Assembly: GCA_039028335.1 (NCBI GenBank)
Contig: JBCCIF010000006.1
Coordinates: forward strand, 1-58,459
Origin: JABDKJ01 sp039028335
Lineage (GTDB): Bacteria; Bacteroidota; Bacteroidia; Flavobacteriales_D; JABDKJ01
DNA length: 58,459 nucleotides
Reading direction: 5' to 3'
The notes under the pieces: generated by a model
The model's input: only the letters and a program-made list of their open reading frames with translations
Told to the model about the DNA's origin: nothing
Databases searched by the model: none
In this document: piece after piece, positions 35,557 through 45,148 of the stretch
Layout: each line of letters opens with the position of its first letter
Numbering within the stretch: the stretch's first letter is position 1
Made by a program: the position numbers and the translations under genes

Positions 35557-36837
35557 TACCCCTTCGTTCAATTCGTAGCCAATATCCTTACGAAAGTTCA
35601 TCTTGGAAAATTTAATTTTCTCGATTTCCTGATAATTTTTCTTTAAGGCCCGTTCAATCGTACTGCCTAAAGCAGTAACCGCCATCACCCGACCTCCGTT
35701 GGTCTTCAGATCACCATTTTTTTCTTTCATGCCTGCATGAAACACAATGGCTTTTTCAACTTCATTTATACCGGAAATGGACTTCCCCTTTGCGTATTCC
35801 TCTGGATATCCGCCAGAAACCAAAACTACTGTGGCACTTTCATCCTTTGAAATTTGCATGTCCTTTTCCGAAAAAGTATTGCTAGCTATTCCTTCAAACA
35901 GATCTAAAAGATCAGATTGAATTCTCGGTAGAACTGCTTCTGTTTCTGGATCACCCATTCTCACATTGTATTCTATTACAAAAGGACTTCCTTTAACTTC
36001 AATCAAACCGAAGAAAATAAAGCCCTGATAGTTGATCCCTTCTGTTTCCAAGCCACGCAAAGTAGGAACTATGATCTGCTCTTCTACTCGTTTCATAAAG
36101 AGTTCGTCAGCACTTGGAGCAGGAGAGATTGCTCCCATTCCGCCCGTATTCAGTCCCGTGTCGCCTTCTCCTATTCTCTTATAATCTTTAGCAGTTGGCA
36201 AGACTTTGTAGTTGCGCCCATCTGTAAGGATAAATACGCTGAGTTCTGTGCCTTTAAGGAATTGTTCGACCACCACCTTAGCACTTGCTTCACCAAATTT
36301 CTCATCTAAAATCATGGACGCTAACTCAGTCTTTGCCTCTTCAATTTCTTCTAAAATAAGCACGCCTTTGCCCGCTGCTAATCCATCGGCCTTAAGCACA
36401 AATGGGGCCTTGTTTTTTTCGAGAAATGCAAGACCTTCATTCAAACTTTCTCTGTCAAAAGTTTGCGATTTAGCACAAGGAATGTTGTACTTCTTCATGA
36501 AGTTTTTGGCAAAGTCTTTCGATCCTTCTAATTGAGCACCGATTTGATCCGGACCTATAACAACAACTTTTTCTAGGCCTTTTTTAGATTGAATGTAATT
36601 GGCTATTCCGTTAACCAATGGAACCTCTGGGCCAACGAGGACAAAATCAATGTTTTTGTCCTTTATGAAGGATCCAATCTTGCTGAAATTATCCAGCTTT
36701 AAATCTACATTCTCTGCACAGGTTGCTGTACCCGAATTCCCTGGCAGTGCATATAAGTTATTCAATAAAGAACTCTGAGCTATTTTCCAACAAAAGGCGT
36801 GTTCACGGCCTCCAGAACCTAAGACAAGTACATTCAT
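35548..36837 (-). CDS. purD: Phosphoribosylamine-glycine ligase (GAR synthetase)
   Basis: A 429-residue ATP-grasp enzyme that makes glycinamide ribonucleotide from phosphoribosylamine, glycine and ATP in purine synthesis. It starts MNVLVLGSGGREHAFCWK as all PurD proteins do. The ATP-grasp core has PFVLKADGLAAGKGV near 140-155 and FLKGTELSVF, and the metal-binding end reads IEYNVRMGDPETEAVLPR. The length is usual. It lies in a region with purQ and udk but on its own transcript, since a terminator stands upstream at 36877-36903. Confidence 0.97.
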   Translation of the reverse strand: MNVLVLGSGGREHAFCWKIAQSSLLNNLYALPGNSGTATCAENVDLKLDNFSKIGSFIKDKNIDFVLVGPEVPLVNGIANYIQSKKGLEKVVVIGPDQIGAQLEGSKDFAKNFMKKYNIPCAKSQTFDRESLNEGLAFLEKNKAPFVLKADGLAAGKGVLILEEIEEAKTELASMILDEKFGEASAKVVVEQFLKGTELSVFILTDGRNYKVLPTAKDYKRIGEGDTGLNTGGMGAISPAPSADELFMKRVEEQIIVPTLRGLETEGINYQGFIFFGLIEVKGSPFVIEYNVRMGDPETEAVLPRIQSDLLDLFEGIASNTFSEKDMQISKDESATVVLVSGGYPEEYAKGKSISGINEVEKAIVFHAGMKEKNGDLKTNGGRVMAVTALGSTIERALKKNYQEIEKIKFSKMNFRKDIGYELNEGVLN

Positions 36838-36876
36838 GAGTTAAAATTGAATACAAAGATGCTAAAATTCGAACAT

Positions 36877-36903
36877 AAAAAAAGCCGATGCTTTGCACCG
36901 GCT
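36877..36903 (-). terminator. Rho-independent terminator between the redoxin gene and purD
   Basis: On the minus strand AGCCGGTGC pairs with GCATCGGCT around an AAA loop (9 bp including one G-U), followed by seven T. It is 22 bases past the stop of the redoxin gene. Confidence 0.88.
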
Positions 36904-36925
36904 CTGTATTGAATTGTTTTTGTCC

Positions 36926-37573
36926 TTAGGCTTTTACTCGCTTTATACTGCACCCAATATTTTTGGTACTATTCGGATCAATTTTCTCACCCTTTAAAAG
37001 TGCTTCTATTGCATCTTGTAAATAGGTCTCTTTAACATCTTTAGCACTATTCACATTGTCGTCAATAGCTCCCTTATAAATCAATTCCAAATTGGCATCA
37101 AACAAGAAAACATGAGGAGTAGTCTTTGCTCCGAAAGCATCGGCCAATTGAGAGTCTTTATCCAACACATATGCACAGGAATAATTTTGATCACTTGCTC
37201 GCTGCTTCATCTCCTCGATGGAATCAATACCCGGTCTTTTTGCTTCATTTGAATTGACCAAAACCATACCGATATTATTCTTGTCCGTCATTTTCGACAA
37301 TCCTGCGTATCTTCCTTCCCATCCCTCTTTATCTCCACGACCGACCACGAATGGACAATCATTGCAAGAGAAAATGACCAACAAACCATTTTCCTTATTT
37401 AAAGATTCCAATGAATGAAGGTCCCCTGAAACATCTTGCATTTCCAATTGAGCTTTAGGGGCTTTCTTTCCGATTTCTAAAATATCCGAGGCGTCATTTT
37501 CATACACAAATCCAAATACAAAAAATATGGCTGCAATGAAAAGCGCTCCGAACAAAAGGTTATTCTTTTTCAT
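36926..37573 (-). CDS. Redoxin/thioredoxin-like exported protein
   Basis: A 215-residue thioredoxin-fold protein anchored or exported by an N-terminal hydrophobic stretch (LLFGALFIAAIFFVFGFVY, 6-24). The redox motif is CNDC (Cys70, Cys73) within LVIFSCNDCPFVVGRG, matching the family in which FxCNxCPF replaces the usual W-C-x-x-C. TTPHVFLFDANLELIYKGAIDDN carries the cis-Pro loop. The end NIGCSIKRVK also occurs in relatives and supplies a third Cys. It probably acts as a periplasmic disulfide or peroxide reductase; the partner is unknown. It is divergent from the dCMP deaminase gene. Confidence 0.85.
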   Translation of the reverse strand: MKKNNLLFGALFIAAIFFVFGFVYENDASDILEIGKKAPKAQLEMQDVSGDLHSLESLNKENGLLVIFSCNDCPFVVGRGDKEGWEGRYAGLSKMTDKNNIGMVLVNSNEAKRPGIDSIEEMKQRASDQNYSCAYVLDKDSQLADAFGAKTTPHVFLFDANLELIYKGAIDDNVNSAKDVKETYLQDAIEALLKGEKIDPNSTKNIGCSIKRVKA

Positions 37574-37700
37574 AGTTGTGTAATAGTGTGATGAATATAC
37601 TAATTAACACCATTAACAACAAAATATCTTCGACAAGAAAGGTGATAAGACATATAGACTATGTCAATTCATCGAACAATGATTTTAACTTATTAACATT

Positions 37701-37732
37701 TTGTTGTTTATTTCTCCAAGCGACTATCTTTG
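37701..37732 (+). promoter_or_regulatory. Promoter of the dCMP deaminase-ctpA operon
   Basis: TTG at 37701-37703, a 21-base spacer and a perfect TATCTTTG -7 box at 37725-37732, 14 bases before the ATG at 37747. It sets the gene start: the upstream part of the open frame from 37576 would lie outside the transcript. Confidence 0.75.
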
Positions 37733-37746
37733 TCCCCTCTGATTTC

Positions 37747-38199
37747 ATGGACCCATCGCTCATTAGTCATAACGTTCAAAAACAAAAAAGATACGATATT
37801 GCCTATTTAAAAATGGCGCAGCAATGGGCTCAGCTTTCTCATTGCAAACGCAAACAAGTTGGGGCATTAATTGTTAAGAATGGCATGATTATATCCGATG
37901 GGTATAATGGTACACCTTCTGGTTTTGACAATCAGTGCGAAGATGAAGAAGGAAATACGAAGTGGTATGTATTGCACGCAGAAGCCAATGCAATTACGAA
38001 AGTAGCGAGAAGCACAAATAGCGCAAATGGTGCAACTTTGTATTTAACTTTGTCTCCCTGCAAAGAATGCAGCAAATTGATACTGCAATGCGGTATTACA
38101 CGTTTGGTATTTATACAGGCGTACAAGGATCGATCCGGACTGGATTTTTTAAAAGAGAAGGGAATTGAAATCATTCAAATTGAAGATTTAAATGGCTAA
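37747..38199 (+). CDS. Deoxycytidylate (dCMP) deaminase
   Basis: A 150-residue zinc enzyme that converts dCMP to dUMP, feeding thymidylate synthesis. Zinc ligands and the proton-shuttle Glu are His77 and Glu79 (VLHAEANAI), Cys105 and Cys108 (LSPCKECSKL). The GYNGTPSGFDN loop is diagnostic of the ComEB/dCMP deaminase family. The open frame extends to 37576, but I start at ATG 37747, directly after a consensus promoter and giving the usual length. It overlaps the start of the protease gene by 8 bases, so the two are co-translated. Confidence 0.93.
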   Translation: MDPSLISHNVQKQKRYDIAYLKMAQQWAQLSHCKRKQVGALIVKNGMIISDGYNGTPSGFDNQCEDEEGNTKWYVLHAEANAITKVARSTNSANGATLYLTLSPCKECSKLILQCGITRLVFIQAYKDRSGLDFLKEKGIEIIQIEDLNG

Positions 38200-39793
38200 A
38201 CAAACGAGAAACGTTTTCGGCCCACTAATCATGGCGGGGATGCTTGCGCTGGGCGTAGGTATTGGAAATTTCATGAGTGGAAATGGACCGGTAAACAAAA
38301 AACTAATTGCAACCAATAACAATGAGAAGATAGGTCAAGTTCTACGACTTATTGAAGAGCGATATGTGGACACGATCAACACCTCGCAAGTGGTTGAAGA
38401 GACTATTGAAGAGATGCTTTATGACCTTGACCCGCATTCGGACTATATTCCAGCAAGAGAGTTAAGCCAAAGTAGTGAAGCTTTAGACGGGTCTTTCCAA
38501 GGAATTGGAGTAGAATTTACTATTCAACGTGACACCCTCATTGTAATCAATCCTGTTGAAGGTGGACCATCGGAACAAGCAGGTGTAAAGCCCGGTGACA
38601 GAATTGTCTTTGTCGAAGACAGCCTTATTGCAGGTGTTGACATTAGCAATGAGACGGTAATGAATTTATTGAAAGGCCCCGCCAACACAGAGGTGAAAAT
38701 TCAAGTGAAACGAAGAAACTTCAGTGAAATTCTTCCAATAACAATTACAAGAGGGCACATTCCTATAAATAGCATTGCTTCAGCTATCCGCATTTCGAAG
38801 AGCAGCGCCTATGTCAAGCTTGTGCGATTTGCGCGAACCACTATGGACGAATGGAATGATGCCATGACCAAAGTCAATGTAACTCAATTGGACAATTTAA
38901 TTTTAGACTTAAGAGGAAATGGTGGGGGTTATTTAACCACTGCAGTTGACTTGGCCGATGAATTTTTGGGCGATAGAAAAATGATTGTATATACTGAAGG
39001 TCAGGCATATGACCGAGAAACGCATAAGGCAACGAGTAAAGGAAAACTCGATGACATCAATCTTTACATTTTGATTGACGAAAACTCGGCATCTGCATCA
39101 GAGGTTCTAGCTGGAGCAATTCAAGATCACGATAGAGGTACAATTATAGGGAGGAGATCATTTGGTAAGGGTCTAGTTCAAGAACAGAAATTCTTTGATG
39201 ACAATTCAGCGATTCGATTAACCATAGCGCGCTATTATACACCAACAGGACGCTCAATTCAGAAACCATACGGGGATGGCATAGACTATGAAAACGATTA
39301 TGCCGAGCGCTATGAATCAGGAGAACTACTTTCTGCAGACAGCATTTCATTTCCCGATTCGCTCAAGTTTACGACTCCTGGAGGAAAAGTCGTTTATGGA
39401 GGAGGAGGTATCATGCCAGACTTGTTCGTGGGCATAGATACCCTAGGTGCAAGTGAGTATTTTTCTGAACTAAATTATAATGGATTGATTAATCGTTATG
39501 CATTTCAATATGCAGATGACAATAGAGATCGCTTAAATGATTATGACAAATACGAATTCTTTATCGAGAACTTTGAAGTCAATTCCGATCTACTCGAACA
39601 GTTTATTCAATTTGCAGAAAATAACGGAGTAGACAAGGATGAAAAGGGATTAATGGCTTCTAAGGAAATAATCAAAGATCGACTAAAAGCATACATCGCA
39701 AGAAATATTTGGAAAAATGATGCCTTTTATACCGCTTTGTTGCAGGATGACAAAGTTTATAATGCAACTATAAAATACATTGAAAATCAATAA
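38192..39793 (+). CDS. S41 family carboxyl-terminal processing peptidase
   Basis: A 533-residue serine protease with a signal anchor (FGPLIMAGMLALGVGIGNFM, 9-28), so the catalytic part is in the periplasm. A PDZ domain spans about 95-180 (SFQGIGVEF, VEGGPSEQAGVKPGDRIV). The Ser/Lys catalytic pair is Ser301 (DENSASASEVLAG) and Lys326 (GRRSFGKGLV), spaced 25 apart as in Tsp/CtpA. LDLRGNGGGYL is the family's substrate-site strand. The C-terminal tail after 390 is acidic and helical. CtpA-type proteases trim or degrade envelope proteins. It overlaps the dCMP deaminase gene by 8 bases. Confidence 0.95.
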   Translation: MAKQTRNVFGPLIMAGMLALGVGIGNFMSGNGPVNKKLIATNNNEKIGQVLRLIEERYVDTINTSQVVEETIEEMLYDLDPHSDYIPARELSQSSEALDGSFQGIGVEFTIQRDTLIVINPVEGGPSEQAGVKPGDRIVFVEDSLIAGVDISNETVMNLLKGPANTEVKIQVKRRNFSEILPITITRGHIPINSIASAIRISKSSAYVKLVRFARTTMDEWNDAMTKVNVTQLDNLILDLRGNGGGYLTTAVDLADEFLGDRKMIVYTEGQAYDRETHKATSKGKLDDINLYILIDENSASASEVLAGAIQDHDRGTIIGRRSFGKGLVQEQKFFDDNSAIRLTIARYYTPTGRSIQKPYGDGIDYENDYAERYESGELLSADSISFPDSLKFTTPGGKVVYGGGGIMPDLFVGIDTLGASEYFSELNYNGLINRYAFQYADDNRDRLNDYDKYEFFIENFEVNSDLLEQFIQFAENNGVDKDEKGLMASKEIIKDRLKAYIARNIWKNDAFYTALLQDDKVYNATIKYIENQ

Positions 39794-39831
39794 ATTTAGC
39801 CCACATTTAAAACAAATAAACACAATTAATT

Positions 39832-40440
39832 ATGGCTTTTGAATTACCGAATTTACCCTATGCGCACAATGCATTGGAACCACATATTGACACGCAAACT
39901 ATGGAGATTCATCATGGTAAACACCATAATGGATACACGAATAAATTGAACGCAGCTATAGAAGGAACCGACCTCGAAGGAAAATCTATTGAAGATATTT
40001 TAACTGGGATGGACATGAACAATTCTGCTGTACGAAATAATGGCGGAGGTTATTATAACCACTCTTTATTCTGGAAAGTTATGTCCCCTGACGGAGGAGG
40101 AAACCCAACGGGTGAATTGGCGGATGCCATCAACGAATCTTTCGGCTCATTTGACGAATTTAAAACACAATTTTCAAGTGCTGCAGGAACCCGATTTGGT
40201 TCTGGTTGGGCATGGCTTTGTGTGCACCCTGGCGGAAAGTTAGAAGTCTGTTCATCAGCAAATCAGGACAATCCATTGATGCCTGGAATCGGTTGCGGTG
40301 GAACTCCCATCTTAGGCTTAGACGTTTGGGAGCATGCTTATTATCTAAAATATCAAAATAAGCGCCCTGACTACGTATCCGCTTTTTTCAATGTTATAAA
40401 TTGGGGAGAAGTGGCAGAGAGATTTGCAGCCGGTAAATAA
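39832..40440 (+). CDS. sod: Superoxide dismutase, Fe/Mn family
   Basis: A 202-residue cytosolic enzyme that dismutates superoxide. Metal ligands are His27 (MEIHHGKHHNGY), His77 (YYNHSLFW), Asp164 and His168 (DVWEHAYYL). Gln145 in SSANQDNPL is in the position typical of manganese enzymes, where iron enzymes have an N-terminal Gln instead, so Mn or cambialistic use is likely. There is no signal peptide. It is 38 bases after the protease gene and is closed by a strong hairpin terminator. Confidence 0.96.
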   Translation: MAFELPNLPYAHNALEPHIDTQTMEIHHGKHHNGYTNKLNAAIEGTDLEGKSIEDILTGMDMNNSAVRNNGGGYYNHSLFWKVMSPDGGGNPTGELADAINESFGSFDEFKTQFSSAAGTRFGSGWAWLCVHPGGKLEVCSSANQDNPLMPGIGCGGTPILGLDVWEHAYYLKYQNKRPDYVSAFFNVINWGEVAERFAAGK

Positions 40441-40456
40441 AGAATTTCATATTCAT

Positions 40457-40487
40457 AAAAAAAGGGCGAGTGAATCGCCCTTTTTTT
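40457..40487. terminator. Bidirectional terminator between sod and the subtilase gene
   Basis: Seven A and GGGCGA (40457-40469), loop GTGAA, then TCGCCC and seven T (40475-40487): a perfect 13-bp inverted repeat that works on both strands. It separates sod (+) from the convergent protease gene (-). Confidence 0.93.
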
Positions 40488-40534
40488 ATTTCATTTATTT
40501 CTCAAGCTTCTTCTTACAGCGAATCTGACAAAAA

Positions 40535-43210
40535 TTATTCCGACAGAATGGTCATTCTCTTGCTTGCTATTCTATTGCCATTTGCACTCAAGACCAAATA
40601 ATACAAACCTGCTGATAAGTCACTTGTATTGATACTCAGCAAATTCTCATTTTGAGTCAGAGCAATCGATTTGATGGTTTGCCCCGTGTACGATAAAATG
40701 TCTAAGCTCTGAGGAGTCTGAGCGAAATTGGGCTCAATTATAACTTGCACAAAATCCTTAGCGGGATTTGGAGCAATGCTCCATTGAGCATCAAAATTAC
40801 CAATATCATCTATCGAAACCGGAAGAGTGATATTAACACAATAATCTTCTACTTCACCAAATTGTGCATTGAGATCACAGTCAGAAGGTGCACCATTATA
40901 GGCCATAGCAACTCGTAATCTCGTAATCCCTAATTCAGCATCAACTGGAATGCTAATCGTCCCAGAAACAGTAGTCGCTGACGTTCCACCAGCATCAAAA
41001 GCTATTTCCGTGCTTTCAAATGTTCCGTTGTGATTATAGTCTATCCAAGCGATGAAATACTCAGGATAGGCTTGGCCACTGAATGATGGAGTAAAAGAAA
41101 CATTGTATTCTGAACCTTGTGCCAAATCAGTAGAGATCCCAGAAAAGTCTTCATATCCATCGTTTCCGGCTCCGCTTGAATTTGAAATATCATTAACGTT
41201 GACTTCTGAAATCCATTCTTCACTGTTGTCCGCTCCACTAATATCACAATACATCATATCCAGACAAGCTCCACAACCTAAGGTGGTGAAAATTAAGCTT
41301 TGAGAATAGTCGACATTATTGCCATCACATTGGAGCTGAATTTGCACCTCATATTCAGTGCATTCATCCAAATTGTCGAATGTATATTCCGTATTGTTGG
41401 TATTGAATTCTGTCCAATCTATTGTGCCGGTTTCACGAATACGAATATTATAGCTCAATGCAGCGAGAACAGAATTCCATTGAAAAAAAGCTTCTTCATT
41501 GCCATTAGAATTCAGACTGAACTCTTCTGGATTTTCGCAACATCCATCCGTTTCTATCGTCACAGTTTGAGAGTATTCGGTTGAATCTCCATCGCAATAA
41601 CCGATAAGTCGAACATCGTATACCGTGCATGCCTCCAAATTGCTAAGCGTATATGGACTGCTAACTGCTCCACCATCCATCCACATTCCGCTACCTTGAA
41701 TTTGATACTCCAATTCAACGGTGTCTACACTATCCGCTTGCACCCATTCAATAGTAGCCTCTATATCCGATACATTTGTGAACTCAAGCCCATAAGGCTG
41801 AACACAATCTCCGCAACTCAACAATAAGATATCCAAGGCATTTTTAACATTGAGTCGTCCTCCTGTTGTTGTAATTCCATCTAAACTTGTATTTGGATCT
41901 ACTCCCTGAAAAATGGCTTCTTTTACCAATTCGGCAGCGGCCTCAGGATTTTGCTTTGCCAATTCTATTAGTTCTGGGCATGGAGCAGAATACAATAAGG
42001 CAATTGTTCCAGCTACATGAGGGGTAGCTCCTGATGTTCCTCCGAATGGGCCATAACCGTTATTGGCCGCAACCGTCCAAGTATTCGCACCGAAGGCTCC
42101 TAAGTCTATGGTTTCTAAACCGTATCCTGCGCCCGTTACTTTTACATCATTGTGATTCATATTGGTCACGGAAATCATATAATCACTTGGACATGCTGTT
42201 GGAAGATCTCCTACAACATCCACATTCTGATTACCATTAATTGTAGCTCCACAATTTAGAATACCGTGCACACCCAATGTATCATAAAATGCACACCAAA
42301 GTGGGGCATCACTTGGCTGACCGAAGTCAATTCCCCAAGATGCATTGGTGGATACTACAAAGGCTCCTCTATCTCCATTGGTTTCATTATACAATTGTCT
42401 CATAGAAAGCGGATAAGAATACGCTTCAAGTACTTCGCTTTCCACTCCAGAGCCTCCTTGAACAATCATCAATTCAACGTCCCAATTGACCCCGGTAACC
42501 CCGACACCATTATCACCCTGCGCTCCAACGCATCCAGCAACTGGCGTTCCATGTCCACCTCCATCATATACGTTGTCATTATTCCCTGCAGTCTCCCATC
42601 CTCGATAATCATCAATAAAACCGTTATCATCGTCATCCAAACCATTATTAGGTATTTCATTGTGATTCACCCACAAGTTCCCTATAATGTCTTCATGATC
42701 ATTATCAATTCCATCGTCAATAATACACACGACTATAGTGTCTCCTTCCGAAGTTAAGCCACCTGTTGTAATATCCCATGCCTCCTCAATATCGATATCA
42801 GCACCTGGTGTACCTCCACTTTGACCTGTATTGTTGTATTGCCACTGATCATTGTATTGCCCATCATTTGGTACTTCACGCAAACTCACATAGTGATTAA
42901 ATTGAGCGTTAATGATATGCCTCTGATCTCGAATTCTGAATAGAAGCTGATCATTTGTCAATCCGTTGTTTTGAAAAGTCAAGAGATAGATGTTCATTGG
43001 TTGAGAGACTTTTTCCTTCAGCAGAAAGAAATTATCCTGTCCAAAGAAAGCATCTTGTTGCTCCATCCATTTTTCTATCGAAATGTCATTATCTAACTGA
43101 ACAAGGACTTCACCTGGAACATATGGAACCTGTCCAATTGAGCTGAACCCGATCATCAAGCAGGTAATAAGAGAAAGTGTTTTGCCAATAGTTTGTTTCA
43201 AAATTTTCAT
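40535..43210 (-). CDS. Secreted S8 (subtilisin) peptidase with Fn3, GEVED and T9SS type A domains
   Basis: An 891-residue exported serine protease. The signal peptide ends near 26. The S8 domain (about 110-460) has the full triad Asp165 (CIIDDGID), His220 (GGGHGTPVAG) and Ser393 (GGTSGATPHVAGT). An insert at 185-205 is Asp/Asn-rich (PNNGLDDDDNGFIDDY). Two fibronectin type III-like modules follow (about 475-555 and 560-645), then a GEVED-type domain (about 655-795; IAWIDYNHNGTFE, FGEVEDYCV) and a Por-type sorting domain (WSIAPNPAKDF, DLSAGLYYLVL). It probably degrades proteins outside the cell. There is no separate I9 propeptide domain, though residues 27-110 could act as one. Confidence 0.93.
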   Translation of the reverse strand: MKILKQTIGKTLSLITCLMIGFSSIGQVPYVPGEVLVQLDNDISIEKWMEQQDAFFGQDNFFLLKEKVSQPMNIYLLTFQNNGLTNDQLLFRIRDQRHIINAQFNHYVSLREVPNDGQYNDQWQYNNTGQSGGTPGADIDIEEAWDITTGGLTSEGDTIVVCIIDDGIDNDHEDIIGNLWVNHNEIPNNGLDDDDNGFIDDYRGWETAGNNDNVYDGGGHGTPVAGCVGAQGDNGVGVTGVNWDVELMIVQGGSGVESEVLEAYSYPLSMRQLYNETNGDRGAFVVSTNASWGIDFGQPSDAPLWCAFYDTLGVHGILNCGATINGNQNVDVVGDLPTACPSDYMISVTNMNHNDVKVTGAGYGLETIDLGAFGANTWTVAANNGYGPFGGTSGATPHVAGTIALLYSAPCPELIELAKQNPEAAAELVKEAIFQGVDPNTSLDGITTTGGRLNVKNALDILLLSCGDCVQPYGLEFTNVSDIEATIEWVQADSVDTVELEYQIQGSGMWMDGGAVSSPYTLSNLEACTVYDVRLIGYCDGDSTEYSQTVTIETDGCCENPEEFSLNSNGNEEAFFQWNSVLAALSYNIRIRETGTIDWTEFNTNNTEYTFDNLDECTEYEVQIQLQCDGNNVDYSQSLIFTTLGCGACLDMMYCDISGADNSEEWISEVNVNDISNSSGAGNDGYEDFSGISTDLAQGSEYNVSFTPSFSGQAYPEYFIAWIDYNHNGTFESTEIAFDAGGTSATTVSGTISIPVDAELGITRLRVAMAYNGAPSDCDLNAQFGEVEDYCVNITLPVSIDDIGNFDAQWSIAPNPAKDFVQVIIEPNFAQTPQSLDILSYTGQTIKSIALTQNENLLSINTSDLSAGLYYLVLSANGNRIASKRMTILSE

Positions 43211-43297
43211 AGTATTCTTTTTAATTCCTAAGCTAAGTACAGAATCAAATTGAATAACCCGAAAATAAATTGAAACGAATAATGGAATCTCAGCCGT

Positions 43298-45145
43298 TTA
43301 CTCTACTGTAACAGATTTTGCAAGATTTCTTGGCTGGTCTACATCGCAACCTTTCATTACGGCAACATGATAGGAGAACAATTGTAAGGGTATAACTGAT
43401 AAGAAAGGAACCAAATTATTATTGGTTTCCGGTATCTCGATATAATGGTCAGCCAATTCCTTCATTTGTTCGTCCCCTTCTGTAATGATGGCTATAATCT
43501 TTCCATTTCGTGCCTTAACCTCTTGAACATTGCTGACAATTTTCTCATATGAATGATCTTTTGTTGCAATAACAAAAACGGGCATTTCCTGATCAATAAG
43601 CGCAATAGGGCCATGCTTCATTTCGGCAGCGGGATATCCTTCTGCATGTATATAGGAGATCTCCTTCAGTTTCAATGCACCTTCTAGAGCTACTGGAAAA
43701 TTTAAGCCTCTGCCCAAATAGAGCATGTTTCGCGCATACTGATGAACTGAAGCGATAAATTTGATCTTATCGTCCTTCTCCAAAACATGCTCAATTTTTT
43801 TAGGAATATTATTCAATTCTATGAGCAAGCGATGGTATTCGCTATGTGACAATGCTCCTTTCGAATATCCCAAAGACAAAGCCATCAAGGTCATTAAGGT
43901 CAATTGAGAAGTAAAAGCTTTGGTCGAAGCCACCCCAATTTCTGGACCGGCATGGGTATAGGATCCAGCATGTGTTGCCCGAGGTATAGACGAACCAATT
44001 ACATTACAAATGCCATAAATCAATGCACCTTTACGCTTGGCCATTTCTATCGCTGCTAAAGTATCGGCCGTTTCTCCTGATTGGGAAATGGCAATAACCA
44101 CATCGTCTTCATTCAAAACGGGATTCCTGTATCGAAATTCTGAAGCGTATTCTACTTCTACCGGCACTCTCGCCAATTCCTCAATGAGATATTCACCAAC
44201 TAATGCGGCATGCCATGAGGTTCCGCAAGCAACAATAATAATGCGCTTTGCATTCTTTAATCTTTGCTCGTACTCTACAAATCCACCTAAGACTATTTTC
44301 CCTTGTTCCACATTAACACGTCCACGCATAGAGTCCCAAATAGATTTCGGCTGCTCGTGAATCTCTTTTAACATGAAATGGTCATAACCTCCTTTCTCCA
44401 ACTGTTCCAATTGCATGGAAAGTTCTTGGATGTATGGTGTAATCTCTTGGTTCTTAATAGTGCGGATACTCAATTCTTGACCACGATTAATGACAGCTAT
44501 TTCTCCGTCATCGAGATAAACTACATTCTTCGTGTATTCAACAATCGGTGTCGCGTCTGAGGCGATGAAATATTCATCATTCGACTCTACACCAATTACG
44601 AGCGGGGACCCCATTTTGGCTGCAATTAACTGGTCGGGTTTTTCTTGATTGACAATGGCAATCGCATAAGCCCCTACAACCTCGTTCAAAGCAACACGAA
44701 CCGCATCGGCAAGGTTTAAATTTTCTTTTTCTTGGATATCTTCAATTAAATGAATGAGCACCTCTGTATCCGTATCGGACTGAAATATATGTCCTCTATT
44801 GATCAGCTCTTGCTTAAGGGGAGCGTAATTCTCGATAATTCCATTGTGAATTATAGCGAGTTTTCCATTTTGTGAAACATGTGGATGCGCATTGACATCA
44901 TTTGGCGCTCCGTGGGTTGCCCAGCGGGTATGTCCAATTCCAATACTTCCAGAAGCATCACCCATTTCCAATTTTGCTTCTAAACCAGCTACTTTACCCT
45001 GGCACTTGACCACGTTTAGGTGTCCCTTCGAATCTAATAGTGCCACGCCTGCGCTATCGTATCCCCTATATTCTAGGCGCTTTAATCCTTTTACTAATAT
45101 CGGGCAGGCTGTTTTGGGACCAACATATCCAACAATTCCACACAT
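43298..45145 (-). CDS. glmS: Glutamine-fructose-6-phosphate aminotransferase (isomerizing)
   Basis: A 615-residue cytosolic enzyme making glucosamine-6-phosphate, the first step to UDP-GlcNAc for peptidoglycan and lipid A. The N-terminal Ntn glutaminase domain has catalytic Cys2 (MCGIVGYVG) and the HTRWATHG loop. Two SIS sugar-isomerase domains follow (about 290-420 and 460-600), with GTSWHAALVGEYLIEE, SQSGETADT and LGRGLNFPVALEGALKLKE. The end CDVDQPRNLAKSVTVE is the family signature. It lies 3 bases after the DUF4270 gene. I see no glmS ribozyme upstream, as expected outside Firmicutes. Confidence 0.98.
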   Translation of the reverse strand: MCGIVGYVGPKTACPILVKGLKRLEYRGYDSAGVALLDSKGHLNVVKCQGKVAGLEAKLEMGDASGSIGIGHTRWATHGAPNDVNAHPHVSQNGKLAIIHNGIIENYAPLKQELINRGHIFQSDTDTEVLIHLIEDIQEKENLNLADAVRVALNEVVGAYAIAIVNQEKPDQLIAAKMGSPLVIGVESNDEYFIASDATPIVEYTKNVVYLDDGEIAVINRGQELSIRTIKNQEITPYIQELSMQLEQLEKGGYDHFMLKEIHEQPKSIWDSMRGRVNVEQGKIVLGGFVEYEQRLKNAKRIIIVACGTSWHAALVGEYLIEELARVPVEVEYASEFRYRNPVLNEDDVVIAISQSGETADTLAAIEMAKRKGALIYGICNVIGSSIPRATHAGSYTHAGPEIGVASTKAFTSQLTLMTLMALSLGYSKGALSHSEYHRLLIELNNIPKKIEHVLEKDDKIKFIASVHQYARNMLYLGRGLNFPVALEGALKLKEISYIHAEGYPAAEMKHGPIALIDQEMPVFVIATKDHSYEKIVSNVQEVKARNGKIIAIITEGDEQMKELADHYIEIPETNNNLVPFLSVIPLQLFSYHVAVMKGCDVDQPRNLAKSVTVE

Positions 45146-45148
45146 AAA

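Noticed and set aside
37576..37746. N-terminal extension of the dCMP deaminase
   Set aside because: A consensus promoter lies inside this stretch just before ATG 37747, and the family length fits the shorter form.
42266..42757. 163-codon plus-strand open frame inside the subtilase gene
   Set aside because: It is antisense to a gene with a full catalytic triad and has low-complexity Ile/Ser-rich sequence with no recognisable domain.
43298..45145. glmS ribozyme upstream of glmS
   Set aside because: Only 3 bases separate glmS from the DUF4270 stop, leaving no room for the element.
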